64,000 nt of DNA from Acidovorax sp. NB1 (GTDB lineage: Bacteria; Pseudomonadota; Gammaproteobacteria; Burkholderiales; Burkholderiaceae_C): assembly GCF_005405905.1 (NCBI RefSeq), contig NZ_BJHU01000032.1, forward strand, positions 25,790 through 89,789, written 5' to 3'. The notes beneath the pieces are model-generated. The model was not told the DNA's origin. It made no database searches and was given only the letters and a program-made list of their open reading frames with translations. The position numbers and the translations under genes are program-made. Each line of letters opens with the position of its first letter. The stretch's first letter is position 1. This document shows, one piece after another, positions 1-8,406 of this stretch.

Positions 1-45
1 CACCCACTCTGCCGACGCACTGCGGCACAGCGTAGGGGCCTGACC

Positions 46-978
46 ATGAAACTGCGCGTCATCCACGAAACGGTGTACCAGTACACGCCCGCCGTGCAGA
101 ACGCCCAGCACATGGCCCACCTGCGCCCGCGCACCGGCCCGGTGCAGCGGGTGCTGACCCATGCGCTGCAGATCGACCCTGCCCCCGCACAGTGCGAGGC
201 CATGCAGGACGTGTTTGGCAACACCCGCGCGTTCTTCAGCCTGCCTTTCACCCACGAGCAGTTGCGCGTGCGCGCCGAAAGCCTGCTGGAGACAAGCCCG
301 CCGCCGCCCGTCCCCTCTGGCGAGCCCTGGGAGGCAGTGCGCGAGCGCCTGGCCTACCGGCGCGGCCAGCCCCACCACGCGGCCACCGAGTTCAGTTTTG
401 CCTCGCCCTACATCCCCCGGCACGCGAACTTTGTGGCCTATGCCGCCGAGAGCTTTGCGCCGGGGCGCCCGCTGATGGATGCAGCACGTGACCTGATGGC
501 ACGCATCCATGCCGACTTTGCCTACACCTCCAACGCCACCGACGCGGGCACGCCCGCGCTCGAATCGCTGCGGCTGCGCCGGGGTGTGTGCCAGGACTTT
601 GCCCACGTGATGATCGGCTGCCTGCGCAGCCTGGGCCTGGCAGCCCGGTATGTGAGCGGCTACCTGCTGACCGAGCCCCCGCCCGGGCAGCCCCGGCTGG
701 TGGGGGCCGATGCCTCGCACGCCTGGGTGTCGGTGTGGTCGCCCTGCGCCGCCCCACGGGGCGACGGGCTGGAAGGGGATGCCTGGTTTGACCTGGACCC
801 CACCAACGACCGTGCGGCAGGCGAGGACTATGTGACCCTGGCCATCGGGCGCGACTACTCGGATGTCTCGCCGCTGCGCGGCGTGATCCACGGTGGCGAC
901 CACCACCTGCTGCAGGTGGCGGTCACGGTGGAACCCATCGGCTTCAGGCCGCCGACGGCGCCAGAAAATCCCGGCTGA
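46..978 (+). CDS. Transglutaminase-like cysteine protease family protein
   Basis: A 310-residue protein with an N-terminal beta-rich bacterial transglutaminase domain (about residues 1-80) followed by a transglutaminase core. The expected catalytic triad is visible: Cys182 in the RRGVCQDFAH motif, His225 in DASHAW and Asp251 in the FDLDPTND motif. No signal peptide is seen, so it is probably cytoplasmic. Family members usually sit with alpha-E and ATP-grasp proteins and are thought to act on peptide or amide bonds, but the substrate is not known. Here the alpha-E gene is beside it on the opposite strand, and the two 3' ends overlap by 35 bases. The ATG at 46 gives the usual family N-terminus (MKLRVIHETVYQY). 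Confidence 0.9.
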   Translation: MKLRVIHETVYQYTPAVQNAQHMAHLRPRTGPVQRVLTHALQIDPAPAQCEAMQDVFGNTRAFFSLPFTHEQLRVRAESLLETSPPPPVPSGEPWEAVRERLAYRRGQPHHAATEFSFASPYIPRHANFVAYAAESFAPGRPLMDAARDLMARIHADFAYTSNATDAGTPALESLRLRRGVCQDFAHVMIGCLRSLGLAARYVSGYLLTEPPPGQPRLVGADASHAWVSVWSPCAAPRGDGLEGDAWFDLDPTNDRAAGEDYVTLAIGRDYSDVSPLRGVIHGGDHHLLQVAVTVEPIGFRPPTAPENPG

Positions 979-1912
979 TCCGCGCGCCCAGGTCGTTCAC
1001 CCGCTCCAGGAACTGCATGAGGTAGGCATGCAGGCCGTTGGTGAAGATTTCGTCGATGCACGCAAACTTCAGGCGGGCGAGCAAGCGCCCGGCCTGCCGC
1101 TGGGTCTCGCCCGACGGGCCGCTGCCCAGCATGTCGAGGTGGCCCGTCACCGCCTGCACGCAGGCGTGCAGCGAACGGGGCATGTCGGCCCGCAGGATCA
1201 GCAGCTCGGCCACACGCTCGGGCGTGATCACGTCGCTGTAGGCCTTGCGGTAGGTCTCGAAGCCCGAGACGCTCAGCAGCACCGCGCTCCAGTGGTAATA
1301 GTCCTGGTCACGGCTCTGGTCCTGTGCGAGGGCCGCCGCGCCCAAAAAATCGCTTTGCACGGCATGGAATTTCACATCCAGCAGGCGCGCGGTGTTGTCG
1401 GCACGCTCCAGAAACGTGCCCAGGCGCATGAAGTGCAGCGCCTCGTCCTGCAGCATCGTGCCCACCGTGGCGCCCCGCGACAGGTGCGAGCGGAACTTCA
1501 CCCATTCAAAGAAATGCGCCGGGTCGCGCTCCAGTGCGCCGCTGGCCAGCAGCCGGTTCACCTCCAGCCAGGTCTGGTTCTGGATCTCCCAGGCCTCGGT
1601 GTTGAGCGCACCACGCACCGCGCGTGCGTTCTCGCGCGCCGCCTGCAGGCAAGCCACGATGGAGGAGGGGTTGGCCGGGTCCTTGACCATGAAGTCCAGC
1701 ACCTTGGCGGGCGTGACCTCGCCATGCAGCGCGGTGTAGGTGGGCAACAGCTCGCTGATGGACAGCAGGCCCTGCCAGCCCCGCGTGGCCACATCGGCGG
1801 GCTGGGGGAGCAGAGCGGCCTGGTGGTTCACATCGAGCATGCGGGCAATGCTCTCGGCCCGCTCGGTGTAGCGGGCCATCCAGAACAGGTGGTCGGCGGT
1901 GCGGCTCAGCAT
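944..1912 (-). CDS. Alpha-E domain-containing protein
   Basis: A 322-residue alpha-helical protein beginning MLSRTADHLFWMARYTERAE, the hallmark N-terminus of the alpha-E family (DUF403). Starting at 1912 gives this family start; an ATG two codons upstream (1918) is also possible. Alpha-E proteins are of unknown function. They are linked by genome context to circularly permuted ATP-grasp and transglutaminase-like proteins, a set suspected of making and cleaving a small peptide. Its neighbour is the transglutaminase gene, but the two genes converge and share 35 bases, so they cannot form the simple co-directional operon seen for this family in other genomes. The ATP-grasp partner is not in the window. 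Confidence 0.9.
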   Translation of the reverse strand: MLSRTADHLFWMARYTERAESIARMLDVNHQAALLPQPADVATRGWQGLLSISELLPTYTALHGEVTPAKVLDFMVKDPANPSSIVACLQAARENARAVRGALNTEAWEIQNQTWLEVNRLLASGALERDPAHFFEWVKFRSHLSRGATVGTMLQDEALHFMRLGTFLERADNTARLLDVKFHAVQSDFLGAAALAQDQSRDQDYYHWSAVLLSVSGFETYRKAYSDVITPERVAELLILRADMPRSLHACVQAVTGHLDMLGSGPSGETQRQAGRLLARLKFACIDEIFTNGLHAYLMQFLERVNDLGARISRDFLAPSAA

Positions 1913-1989
1913 GGTCATGTCCTCCCGGGGTTGGCGTGGCACTGCCCATACCAAGCAAGTTCCAGGCCCCGGCTACCAATACCGAGCAA

Positions 1990-2046
1990 AAACAGGTGCT
2001 ACCGCCTGCCTCTATTCACTTTTTAGCTATATTTTTAATAGCATTC
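1990..2046. repeat. Comamonadaceae interspersed repeat, copy A
   Basis: A low-GC patch containing AGCTATATTTTTAATAGC preceded by GCTACCGCCTGCCTCTA. It belongs to the same repeat type as the patches at 12136, 12551, 16531, 19734, 25221 and 29061. It spans the last codons and stop of the metallopeptidase gene, which is therefore partly repeat-encoded. Confidence 0.65.
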
Positions 2047-3206
2047 ACAACAACAGGCGCAGGCGGCAGCGGTGCTGGCGCTGCCACGGCTGCGGCCGGG
2101 CGCTGGCCCGCAGCGCGCACCACGTCGTGCACAAAGCGGAGCTTGGCAAGCGCCTGCTCGGCCAGCGCAAAGGGGTAGGCGTCCAGCTGGCCCAGGCTGC
2201 GCGTGAGGCTGTTGAGCAGCAGCGTCAGGGGTACGAGGTGCTGCAGCATGGCGTCGAAGCCCGGCGCCGGGGTGCCAAAGGGATCGACGGCACGGCTGTG
2301 CTGCGCGCCGTAGATGCCTGGGACTGTGACCTCGGTAGCGTAGCTGGCCGAGGTCTCCAGCAGGTCGATCATGTGCAGGTAGTGAGCCCAGGTCTCGGCC
2401 CAGTCCTCCCACGGGTGGGCCGAGGCATAGGCGCTCACATGGTGGTCGGCCCAGTCGCCCAGGTCATTGCCCCTGGCGTAGTGGGCCTTGAGTGCTGCTG
2501 CGTAGTCCTGGCGCTCGTCGCCGAACACGCGGCGGAAATCGTCGATGCGGCCGCCGTCGCGCACCAGCTGGTCCCAGTAGAAGTGGCCGGACTCGTGGCG
2601 CAGGTGGCCAATCAGCGTGCGGTAGGGCTCGCCCAGTGCAATGCGACGACGGGCGCGCTCGTCGTCGTCCGCCTCGGCCACATTGAGTGTGATGGTGCCG
2701 TTGTGGTGGCCCGTCAGCACCGGCGGCCCCCCGGGCACTTCGGCCATCAGCTCGAACACCGGCCCGCTGCGGCCGGGCGCAGGCTCCAGGCCCAGGCGTG
2801 CCAGACCATAGAAAAGACGCCGTTTGGCTGCCTCGATCTGCATCCAGCGGCCCAGGTTGGCGGGCTCGGTCACATCGGGCATCACCCGGGTCTGGCGGCA
2901 CGACACACACAGCGGGTCGGCGTCATCGGCGGGCACCGCAAAGTTGCAGGCCTGGTGATCGGTGTGGTTGCGGCACATGCGGTACAGCGCGGCACCTGTG
3001 TCGCCATGGCCTGTGCCCACCCGGCGCCACAGCCCGCTATCCGTTGGCGGTGGCGGTGGCGGTGGCGGTGGCGGTGGCGACGCAGGCGCCATGGCGGCCA
3101 TGGCCAGGGCGTCGGGCAGAAAAGCCAGTGCATTGCCGCAGTGCAGGCACTGAACACTGTCAAAAAACACCAGGTGACCACAGTGGTCGCAATTGAATAC
3201 ACGCAT
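2016..3206 (-). CDS. Putative zinc-binding metallopeptidase with zinc-ribbon
   Basis: A 396-residue protein starting MRVFNCDHCGHLVFFDSVQC, a zinc ribbon of two CxxC knuckles. A run of about eleven prolines follows, then a second Cys-rich knuckle (CVSCRQ) and a metallopeptidase domain with an HESGH zinc motif at residues 204-208. This matches the Peptidase_Mx family. The proline run is encoded by a TGGCGG hexanucleotide repeat (3045-3079). The last nine residues (NAIKNIAKK) and the stop codon lie in a low-GC interspersed repeat, so the C-terminus was probably altered by repeat insertion. The start at 3206 was chosen because the zinc ribbon begins there; the longer upstream reading would run through a hairpin and lacks family character. 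Confidence 0.85.
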   Translation of the reverse strand: MRVFNCDHCGHLVFFDSVQCLHCGNALAFLPDALAMAAMAPASPPPPPPPPPPPTDSGLWRRVGTGHGDTGAALYRMCRNHTDHQACNFAVPADDADPLCVSCRQTRVMPDVTEPANLGRWMQIEAAKRRLFYGLARLGLEPAPGRSGPVFELMAEVPGGPPVLTGHHNGTITLNVAEADDDERARRRIALGEPYRTLIGHLRHESGHFYWDQLVRDGGRIDDFRRVFGDERQDYAAALKAHYARGNDLGDWADHHVSAYASAHPWEDWAETWAHYLHMIDLLETSASYATEVTVPGIYGAQHSRAVDPFGTPAPGFDAMLQHLVPLTLLLNSLTRSLGQLDAYPFALAEQALAKLRFVHDVVRAAGQRPAAAVAAPAPLPPAPVVVNAIKNIAKK

Positions 3207-3230
3207 GGTGTGGAGCTTATCGGGGGCGCT

Positions 3231-3274
3231 GCAATGCGCAAGGCACGGGGCACACCCCGTGCCTTGCGCATTGC
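3231..3274. promoter_or_regulatory. 44-base perfect palindrome with 4-base loop upstream of the metallopeptidase
   Basis: Two perfectly complementary 20-base arms (3231-3250 and 3255-3274) are separated by CACA. It sits 24 bases before the metallopeptidase start on the minus strand and 18 bases from the BON-gene terminator. There is no T-run directly after it on the minus strand, so it is not a classical terminator. It could be a transcriptional barrier, a 5' leader hairpin or an operator. Confidence 0.6.
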
Positions 3275-3287
3275 ACAGAAAATGGAA

Positions 3288-3327
3288 ATAAAAAAGCAGG
3301 CACCAGGACATGCCTGGTGCCTGCTTT
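3288..3327 (-). terminator. Rho-independent terminator of the BON-domain gene
   Basis: On the minus strand a 15-bp stem (3327-3313 pairing with 3307-3293, five-base loop) is followed by a T-rich run at 3295-3288. It lies about 60 bases after the stop codon of the BON-domain gene. Confidence 0.8.
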
Positions 3328-3389
3328 GTGGCAATCGCCCTTGCGCGGCAGGCCCACAGCCTGCCAGCGCATCAGCTCAAGCCACGGGA

Positions 3390-3707
3390 TCAGGGGCGCA
3401 CAACGATGCTGTTGCGCACTTCACGCACATGCTTGGTGGTGCGGGCAATGTTCTCGGCCTGGTTCTTTTCGGCCTGCGACTTGGCAAAGCCCGAGAGCTG
3501 CACCGTGCCGTTGAGCGTCTCCACACTGATGGAGGTGGCAGACACGCTCTTGTCTTCGGCCATCTTGGCCTTGATGGCGGTGGTGATGCCCGCGTCGTCC
3601 ACGTAGGAACCCACGGTCTGTTGCTCGCGGGCCACCGAGCAGCCGGTAGCGGTGACGATGGTGATGCCGGCGACTGCGGCGAAAGCAAGGGCACGTGCGT
3701 ATTTCAT
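3390..3707 (-). CDS. BON-domain lipoprotein
   Basis: A 105-residue protein with a hydrophobic signal segment and a lipobox (TATGC, Cys23), followed by a single BON domain (about residues 35-105) containing the typical TLNGTVQLSGFAKSQ segment. BON domains, as in OsmY and Kbp, bind the envelope or polysaccharides and are often stress-induced. It is predicted to be exported and lipid-anchored. It lies next to DUF883 and DUF1328 genes on the same strand, a common small envelope-stress grouping in this family of bacteria. Its transcript ends at the strong terminator near 3300. Confidence 0.88.
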   Translation of the reverse strand: MKYARALAFAAVAGITIVTATGCSVAREQQTVGSYVDDAGITTAIKAKMAEDKSVSATSISVETLNGTVQLSGFAKSQAEKNQAENIARTTKHVREVRNSIVVRP

Positions 3708-3846
3708 GGTGTTTTCCTTTGTCTATGAAAAGAATGGTGGGGAACGCGGGGGCAAGAACATGTCCAGTCTACCGGCCAGTGACACCCTCCGTCACCGGTG
3801 GACTGCGCTAAAGGCGGGGCCGGTTGTCTCCTGCCCTGCCCGGGGT

Positions 3847-4248
3847 TCAGTATGTGCTGCGGGCCGTGCGGCGGCGGGACAACCACAGCGCCAGCGTGGC
3901 CACAGCAGCGCCCGACGCGGCGGCAATCACCAGCGACTTGCCGGGTTGCTCTGCCACATACCGCCCCGTGGCGTCGGCGGCCTGCTGGATCTGGCGGCGT
4001 GCACGGGCGCTGGTGTCTGCGCAGTAGTCGATGCTGCGTGAAGCCAATGCCTGGGCGCGGGCCGCCAGGTCGTCGATGGCGGGGTCGGTCCGCTTGCGCA
4101 GCGCGCGCACTTTGTCTTCGGCCTGGTCCAGCGTGTGGTCGGCCACCGCGCGGGTGGTCTGCACGGCTTCCTGCGCGCTTTGCAGCACGTTGTCGGCCAG
4201 GTTTCGGGCGCTGTCGGTCGCGGTGTGGGTGGCGGTTTGAAGGCTCAT
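3847..4248 (-). CDS. DUF883 family (ElaB/YqjD-like) membrane-anchored protein
   Basis: A 133-residue protein with a long amphipathic helical body (residues 1-100, rich in Ala, Asp, Gln and Arg) and a C-terminal membrane segment ending in an Arg-rich tail (LWLSRRRTAR). This is the layout of the ElaB/YqjD/DUF883 family, whose E. coli members tether ribosomes to the inner membrane in stationary phase. The start at 4248 has a good AAGGAGC ribosome site; longer upstream readings lack one and have shadow-like composition. It lies between the DUF1328 and BON genes on the same strand. Confidence 0.88.
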   Translation of the reverse strand: MSLQTATHTATDSARNLADNVLQSAQEAVQTTRAVADHTLDQAEDKVRALRKRTDPAIDDLAARAQALASRSIDYCADTSARARRQIQQAADATGRYVAEQPGKSLVIAAASGAAVATLALWLSRRRTARSTY

Positions 4249-4322
4249 TGAAAAGCTCCTTGGAGTCATGTGTTTCGGGTGCGGGCCGCTGCCGCGACCA
4301 GAGGGGATGGGCGCGGGGTGGA

Positions 4323-4487
4323 CTACCCCTTCTTGAGCAGGCCCAAGACAAAGGTGACCACGGCCATGATCACAAACACGAAGAACAGAATCTTGGCGAT
4401 GCCCACGGCACCAGCGGCAATACCGCCAAAACCAAAGAGCGCGGCGACCAGGGCGATCACCAGAAAGACGACTGCGTAGTGCAACAT
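4323..4487 (-). CDS. DUF1328 (YtjA-like) small membrane protein
   Basis: A 54-residue protein that is almost entirely two membrane helices ([20 protein letters not shown], then a second helix ending LGLLKKG). Both length and sequence match the DUF1328/YtjA family exactly. An ATG three codons upstream (4496) is nearly on top of the AAGGAG ribosome site, so 4487 is the start. Family members are inner-membrane proteins induced with general stress genes; the molecular role is unknown. It is co-directional with the DUF883 gene 75 bases downstream. Confidence 0.92.
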   Translation of the reverse strand: MLHYAVVFLVIALVAALFGFGGIAAGAVGIAKILFFVFVIMAVVTFVLGLLKKG

Positions 4488-4736
4488 TTTTTCCATCTCC
4501 TTGTGGGTGGCCGGAACACCGGCGATTGGGTGGCGCGAGAACTTCAGCGCCTGGACTCCACTGTAGGCAAGGGGATGCACCACGGATGCCGGTGCCCGGC
4601 GCGCGCTGCTGTCGGCGCCGCTGCGGGGGCGGTGTAGGACGGAGCGCCACACCCGGAGCCCCGCAGCACGCAGAAAGCCGCGGGGTGACGTGGACTCCAC
4701 GGCCCCTGTGGGTGGTGATGGATGGGGTGGATGCCT

Positions 4737-6140
4737 TCAGCCGCCCAGGGCGGCAACGGCTGGCACCGCCACAGGCGCACGCTGCAGCGGGAGCACGGCC
4801 GACAGCAGGGTGCCATGGCCGGGGCGCGAGGTGAGTGCCAGCCGCCCCCCTGCCGCCTCGACCCGGTGGCGCATGCCCGCCAGCCCGTGCGAGGTGGGCC
4901 GCACGGTGGCGGGGTCAAACCCTACCCCGTCGTCGCGCACCTGCACTGCCACGTGGGTGGGGTGGGCGTGCACCGACACGAGCACCTTCTTGGCCTGAGC
5001 ATATTTGCCGATGTTGGTCAGGGCCTCTTGCACCATGCGGTACACGGTGAGCTGGGTGGCGTCGGGCAGCTGCACGGCCTCCAGGCTGGTCTCCACCTCG
5101 ATGCCTGCACGCTCGGCGTACTCACGCGTGAGGATCTCCAGCGCAGCAGTGAGCCCCAGGTTGGAGAGGGACGAAGGGCGCAGGTCTTCGATGATGCGGC
5201 GCTTGAGCGCGATGCCGCTGTTGAGGGTGTCCGTCAGGTGCTTGAGACGTTCGGCCACATCCGGCGCCGCGGCGTTGATCTTGGACTTGAGGCGCGCCAC
5301 ATCGAGCTTGGCGGCCGTCAGCAGGGCGCCCAGTTCGTCGTGCAGCTCGCGCGCCAGGTGCCCCCGTTCTTCCTCGCGCACCTGCTGCAGGTGGTTGGCC
5401 AGCTCCGACAGCGTGGCCGTGCGCTCGCGCACCAGGCCCTCCAGGCGGTCCCGCTCCCGCTCCAGCAGCGCCTGTTCCCGCAGGTTCACGGTCTGCACCG
5501 CCTGCGCCTGGCGCAGGTACATGTAGAAGGCCAGCAGGCCAATCACGGTGACAGTCGCAATGCCGATGCGCGACAGCGTGAGCGACTGCTCGATCTGCTG
5601 CTGGCCCTGCGACAGGCGCGCATCGCTGCGCTTGATCAGCTCCTGGGCATGGGCGCGGATCGCCTCCATGTGCTCCTTGCCCACGTCGGTGTTCAGGATG
5701 AATTTCCAGGCGTCCTCATTGCCCTTGCGGCGCAGCCGCAGGCTCAGCTCCATCTCGGCCAGCTTGCGCGATATCTGCCGAGACAGCAGCGCGAACTCCT
5801 GCATGTCGTCCGGGGACTCCATGAACTGGCCGCGCAACCGGTCCAGGTTGGTCTGCACGGTGGCCACGGCCTTGTCATAAGGCTCCAGGTAGGTGTCATT
5901 GCCGGTGAGCAGGTAGCCGCGCTGGCCGGTCTCGGCATCCAGCATGCTCTGCAGCAGCTTGTTCACATCCCCCCGGGTGGCCATGCTCTGGTCCATTTGC
6001 TCCAGCGCATCCTGCGACCGCATGTGCCCCGTTTCATTGATGCCCACCAGCACCATCGCCGCCAGCAAAGCCATGGGCAGGCTCAGCGCCATCTTGCGCA
6101 CCTTGGGCAGCCAAAGCCGGGAGTTTTCTTGGAGATTCAT
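4737..6140 (-). CDS. CHASE3-domain sensor histidine kinase (NarL/DesK type)
   Basis: A 467-residue membrane kinase. A first membrane helix near residues 18-34 is followed by a periplasmic CHASE3 domain with the AETGQRGYLLTG signature, a second helix near residue 185, a coiled-coil linker, and a HisKA_3 domain with the phosphoacceptor His267 in ARELHDELGALL. A HATPase domain with DDGVGFDP and GLAGMRHRVEAAGG closes the protein. The start at 6140 fits the family N-terminus. It is transcribed divergently from a NarL-type response regulator 129 bases away, which is the obvious partner. The signal is unknown; the neighbouring stress genes suggest envelope or general stress. Confidence 0.92.
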   Translation of the reverse strand: MNLQENSRLWLPKVRKMALSLPMALLAAMVLVGINETGHMRSQDALEQMDQSMATRGDVNKLLQSMLDAETGQRGYLLTGNDTYLEPYDKAVATVQTNLDRLRGQFMESPDDMQEFALLSRQISRKLAEMELSLRLRRKGNEDAWKFILNTDVGKEHMEAIRAHAQELIKRSDARLSQGQQQIEQSLTLSRIGIATVTVIGLLAFYMYLRQAQAVQTVNLREQALLERERDRLEGLVRERTATLSELANHLQQVREEERGHLARELHDELGALLTAAKLDVARLKSKINAAAPDVAERLKHLTDTLNSGIALKRRIIEDLRPSSLSNLGLTAALEILTREYAERAGIEVETSLEAVQLPDATQLTVYRMVQEALTNIGKYAQAKKVLVSVHAHPTHVAVQVRDDGVGFDPATVRPTSHGLAGMRHRVEAAGGRLALTSRPGHGTLLSAVLPLQRAPVAVPAVAALGG

Positions 6141-6269
6141 AGGCTTGTTCTTTATTCTGGATAATGGACCATCACTTGCCAGGGGCCTGGGCAACGCACC
6201 GTGATGCCGCCCTCCCTGGATGCCCACACGCACTGGCAGCGCTGCCGCTGCCCCACGAAAGAAACATCA

Positions 6270-6902
6270 ATGATCAAGATCGGCATTGTGGATGACCATG
6301 CAATTGTTCGCTCCGGGCTGCGGCAGTTTCTGTCGGAACATGTGGACCTGCGGGTAGAAGGCGAAGCTGCCAACGGCCGCGAAGCCATCGACCTGGTGCG
6401 CAACAAGGAAATCGATGTGCTGCTGATGGACCTGTCGATGCCCGGCCAGAGCGGGCTGGATGCCCTGGCCATGCTGCGTGCCAAGGCCCCCGACATGGGC
6501 ATCCTGATCCTGAGCGGCTACCCCGAAGAGCACTATGCAATCAACCTGATCCGCCAGGGCGCCAGCGGTTATCTGAACAAGGAATGCGAGCCTGCAGAAA
6601 TCGTCGAAGCCATCCGCACCATCGCGCTGGGCCGCCGCTACCTGACCCCCACGGTGGCCGAGCTGCTGGCGCAGCAGCTCAACCGCAAGGACGATGCACC
6701 GCCCCATGAACAGCTGTCGGAACGCGAGTTCCAGGTGTTCCTCAAGCTGGCCAAGGGCGAGACGGCGGGCGACATCGCCAAGGCCCTGTCGCTGAGCGTG
6801 AAGACCGTGAGCACCTACCGCACGCGGTTGATGGAAAAAATGGGCCTGTCGTCCAACAGCGACCTGACCTACTACGCACTCAAGAACCGCCTGATTGACT
6901 GA
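6270..6902 (+). CDS. NarL/FixJ family response regulator
   Basis: A 210-residue two-domain regulator. It has a receiver domain (acidic pocket Asp8/Asp9, phosphoacceptor Asp54 in LLMDLSMPG, conserved Lys in YLNKE) and a LuxR/NarL-type helix-turn-helix (LSEREFQVFLKLAKGETAGD, then SLSVKTVSTYRTRLMEKMG). The ATG at 6270 opens exactly at the receiver domain. It is divergent from the CHASE3 histidine kinase and is its presumed partner. It may control the nearby BON, DUF883 and DUF1328 genes, but that is inference from position only. Confidence 0.93.
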   Translation: MIKIGIVDDHAIVRSGLRQFLSEHVDLRVEGEAANGREAIDLVRNKEIDVLLMDLSMPGQSGLDALAMLRAKAPDMGILILSGYPEEHYAINLIRQGASGYLNKECEPAEIVEAIRTIALGRRYLTPTVAELLAQQLNRKDDAPPHEQLSEREFQVFLKLAKGETAGDIAKALSLSVKTVSTYRTRLMEKMGLSSNSDLTYYALKNRLID

Positions 6903-7031
6903 CATGGGGAAGCCCTGGCCCGCGTCCGCAGTGGTGGGGCCAGGCAATGCCTTCTGTGGCATGTGCCAGGACTGGATGCGGGATGAAATAGGAGGTGCTC
7001 GACAGGTGCCCATGGACCCGGCGAGCGCGCA

Positions 7032-7466
7032 TCAGGCGCCCGAAGACGGGCCCAGCGAACCGCTGGCATCCGTGCTGCCTGGATGGCTGCTGTGCAGCAT
7101 GCAGTAATCCACCAGCGCATCAATTTCATTGGATTTGTCGAACACCGCGTCCACCCCGAGCTGCGCACAGCGCATGCGCACATCCGGCGTGGCGTAGTTG
7201 CTCAAAACCACCATCTTCTGGCCCGGGCGGCGCGTGCGGCAGGCAGCCAGCACCCCAAGCCCACTGCCCTGGCGCAGGAACAGATCGACGATGGCCAGGT
7301 CCCACTGCTCGCTGTGGGTAGAGAGCCACTGCGTGCCCTCGTCCTCGGTCTCTGCCACGCCCACGGCTTCCACAGACGCCAGCTCTTCCAGAGTCCCGAT
7401 CAGGTTCTCACGGATGGTTGCGTTGTCTTCAACAATGTAAGTGCGCAGCTTCACAGACGGGTCCAC
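7032..7466 (-). CDS. Stand-alone receiver-domain response regulator
   Basis: A 144-residue protein with a single receiver domain: acidic pocket Glu13/Asp14, phosphoacceptor Asp61 in AIVDLFLRQGSG, and Lys in VFDKSNE. No output domain follows; the tail after about residue 125 is short and low-complexity. The start at 7466 is a GTG without a clear ribosome site, so the exact N-terminus is uncertain. Single receivers act as phosphate sinks or protein-interaction switches. It lies close to the CHASE3 kinase and NarL regulator and may take phosphate from the same kinase. Confidence 0.82.
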   Translation of the reverse strand: MDPSVKLRTYIVEDNATIRENLIGTLEELASVEAVGVAETEDEGTQWLSTHSEQWDLAIVDLFLRQGSGLGVLAACRTRRPGQKMVVLSNYATPDVRMRCAQLGVDAVFDKSNEIDALVDYCMLHSSHPGSTDASGSLGPSSGA

Positions 7467-7567
7467 TTTGGCGATCAGCGCAGGGGCACGCTGCTCTTAC
7501 CTCCAATGTATGTGTTGGAGCTTCCGGATTCTGCCAGCGGCCACAGGCTGGGGATGTAGGAGCAGTC

Positions 7568-8317
7568 CTACCGCTCCCCACACACCGGGCAATGCGGTGC
7601 GCGCTGCACACGCATGGTGTTCCACTCCATCGAGCGGCCATCCAGCATCAGCAACCGCCCCGCCAGCGAGGGCCCGATGCCCGCGAGCAGCTTGAGCGCC
7701 TCGGCGGCCTGCATGGCCCCCACCACTCCCACCAGGGGCGCAAACACCCCCATGGTCGAGCAGCGCGCCTCTTCAAAATCTGCGTCAGGCGCAAAGATGC
7801 AGGCATAACAGGGCGACTGTTCGTCGCGGGGATCCACCACCGTGATCTGGCCATCGAACTGGATCACCGCGCCCGCCACCAAGGGCTTGCCGTGGCGCAC
7901 GCAGGCGGCGTTGACCGCATGGCGCGTGGTGTAGTTGTCGCAGCAGTCAAGCACCACCGTGGCCTCTTGCACCAAGCCCTCCAGGGCCGCCGCATCCACT
8001 CGGGTCTGCAGCCGGGTCACATGCACCTCGGGGTTGATGGCCGCGATGGCCTCGGCAGCCGAATCCACCTTGGGGCGCCCCACCCGCGCTGTGGTGTGCG
8101 CAATCTGGCGCTGCAGGTTGGTGAGGTCCACCACGTCGTCATCTACCAGCGTGATGCGCCCCACACCGGCCGATGCCAGGTAGAGCGCAGCCGGAGAGCC
8201 CAGCCCGCCCGCACCGATGATGAGGGCATGTGCCGCCAGCACCCGCTCCTGCCCCTCAATGCCCATTTCATCAAGCAGGATGTGGCGGGAATAGCGCAGA
8301 AGCTGGTCGTCGGTCAT
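7568..8317 (-). CDS. moeB: HesA/MoeB/ThiF family adenylyltransferase
   Basis: A 249-residue E1-like enzyme with the ATP-binding GAGGLGSPAALYLA motif near residue 36, the catalytic Asp segment (VDDDVVDLTNLQRQ), and two CxxC zinc knuckles (CYAC and CPVC). It adenylates the C-terminal glycine of a sulfur-carrier protein (MoaD or ThiS) for molybdopterin or thiazole synthesis; sequence alone does not separate the two roles. The start at 8317 gives the family start MTDDQLLRYSRHILL. It lies downstream of ctpA on the same strand, but a strong terminator separates them, so it probably has its own promoter. Confidence 0.9.
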   Translation of the reverse strand: MTDDQLLRYSRHILLDEMGIEGQERVLAAHALIIGAGGLGSPAALYLASAGVGRITLVDDDVVDLTNLQRQIAHTTARVGRPKVDSAAEAIAAINPEVHVTRLQTRVDAAALEGLVQEATVVLDCCDNYTTRHAVNAACVRHGKPLVAGAVIQFDGQITVVDPRDEQSPCYACIFAPDADFEEARCSTMGVFAPLVGVVGAMQAAEALKLLAGIGPSLAGRLLMLDGRSMEWNTMRVQRAPHCPVCGER

Positions 8318-8352
8318 GGGAATCGGGCAAGAAAAATCAGAGAAGCAGGCAC

Positions 8353-8384
8353 AAAAAAGGCTGGATTCCTCGCGAAATCCAGCC
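8353..8384 (-). terminator. Rho-independent terminator of ctpA
   Basis: On the minus strand the stem GGCTGGATT/AATCCAGCC (8384-8376 and 8367-8359) with an eight-base loop is followed by six T residues. It lies 23 bases after the ctpA stop and before moeB. Confidence 0.9.
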
Positions 8385-8406
8385 TGGGGAACAGAGCGCG
8401 AAGGGC

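Noticed and set aside
4722..6164. 480-codon plus-strand open frame
   Set aside because: Antisense to the CHASE3 histidine kinase; no protein-like features.
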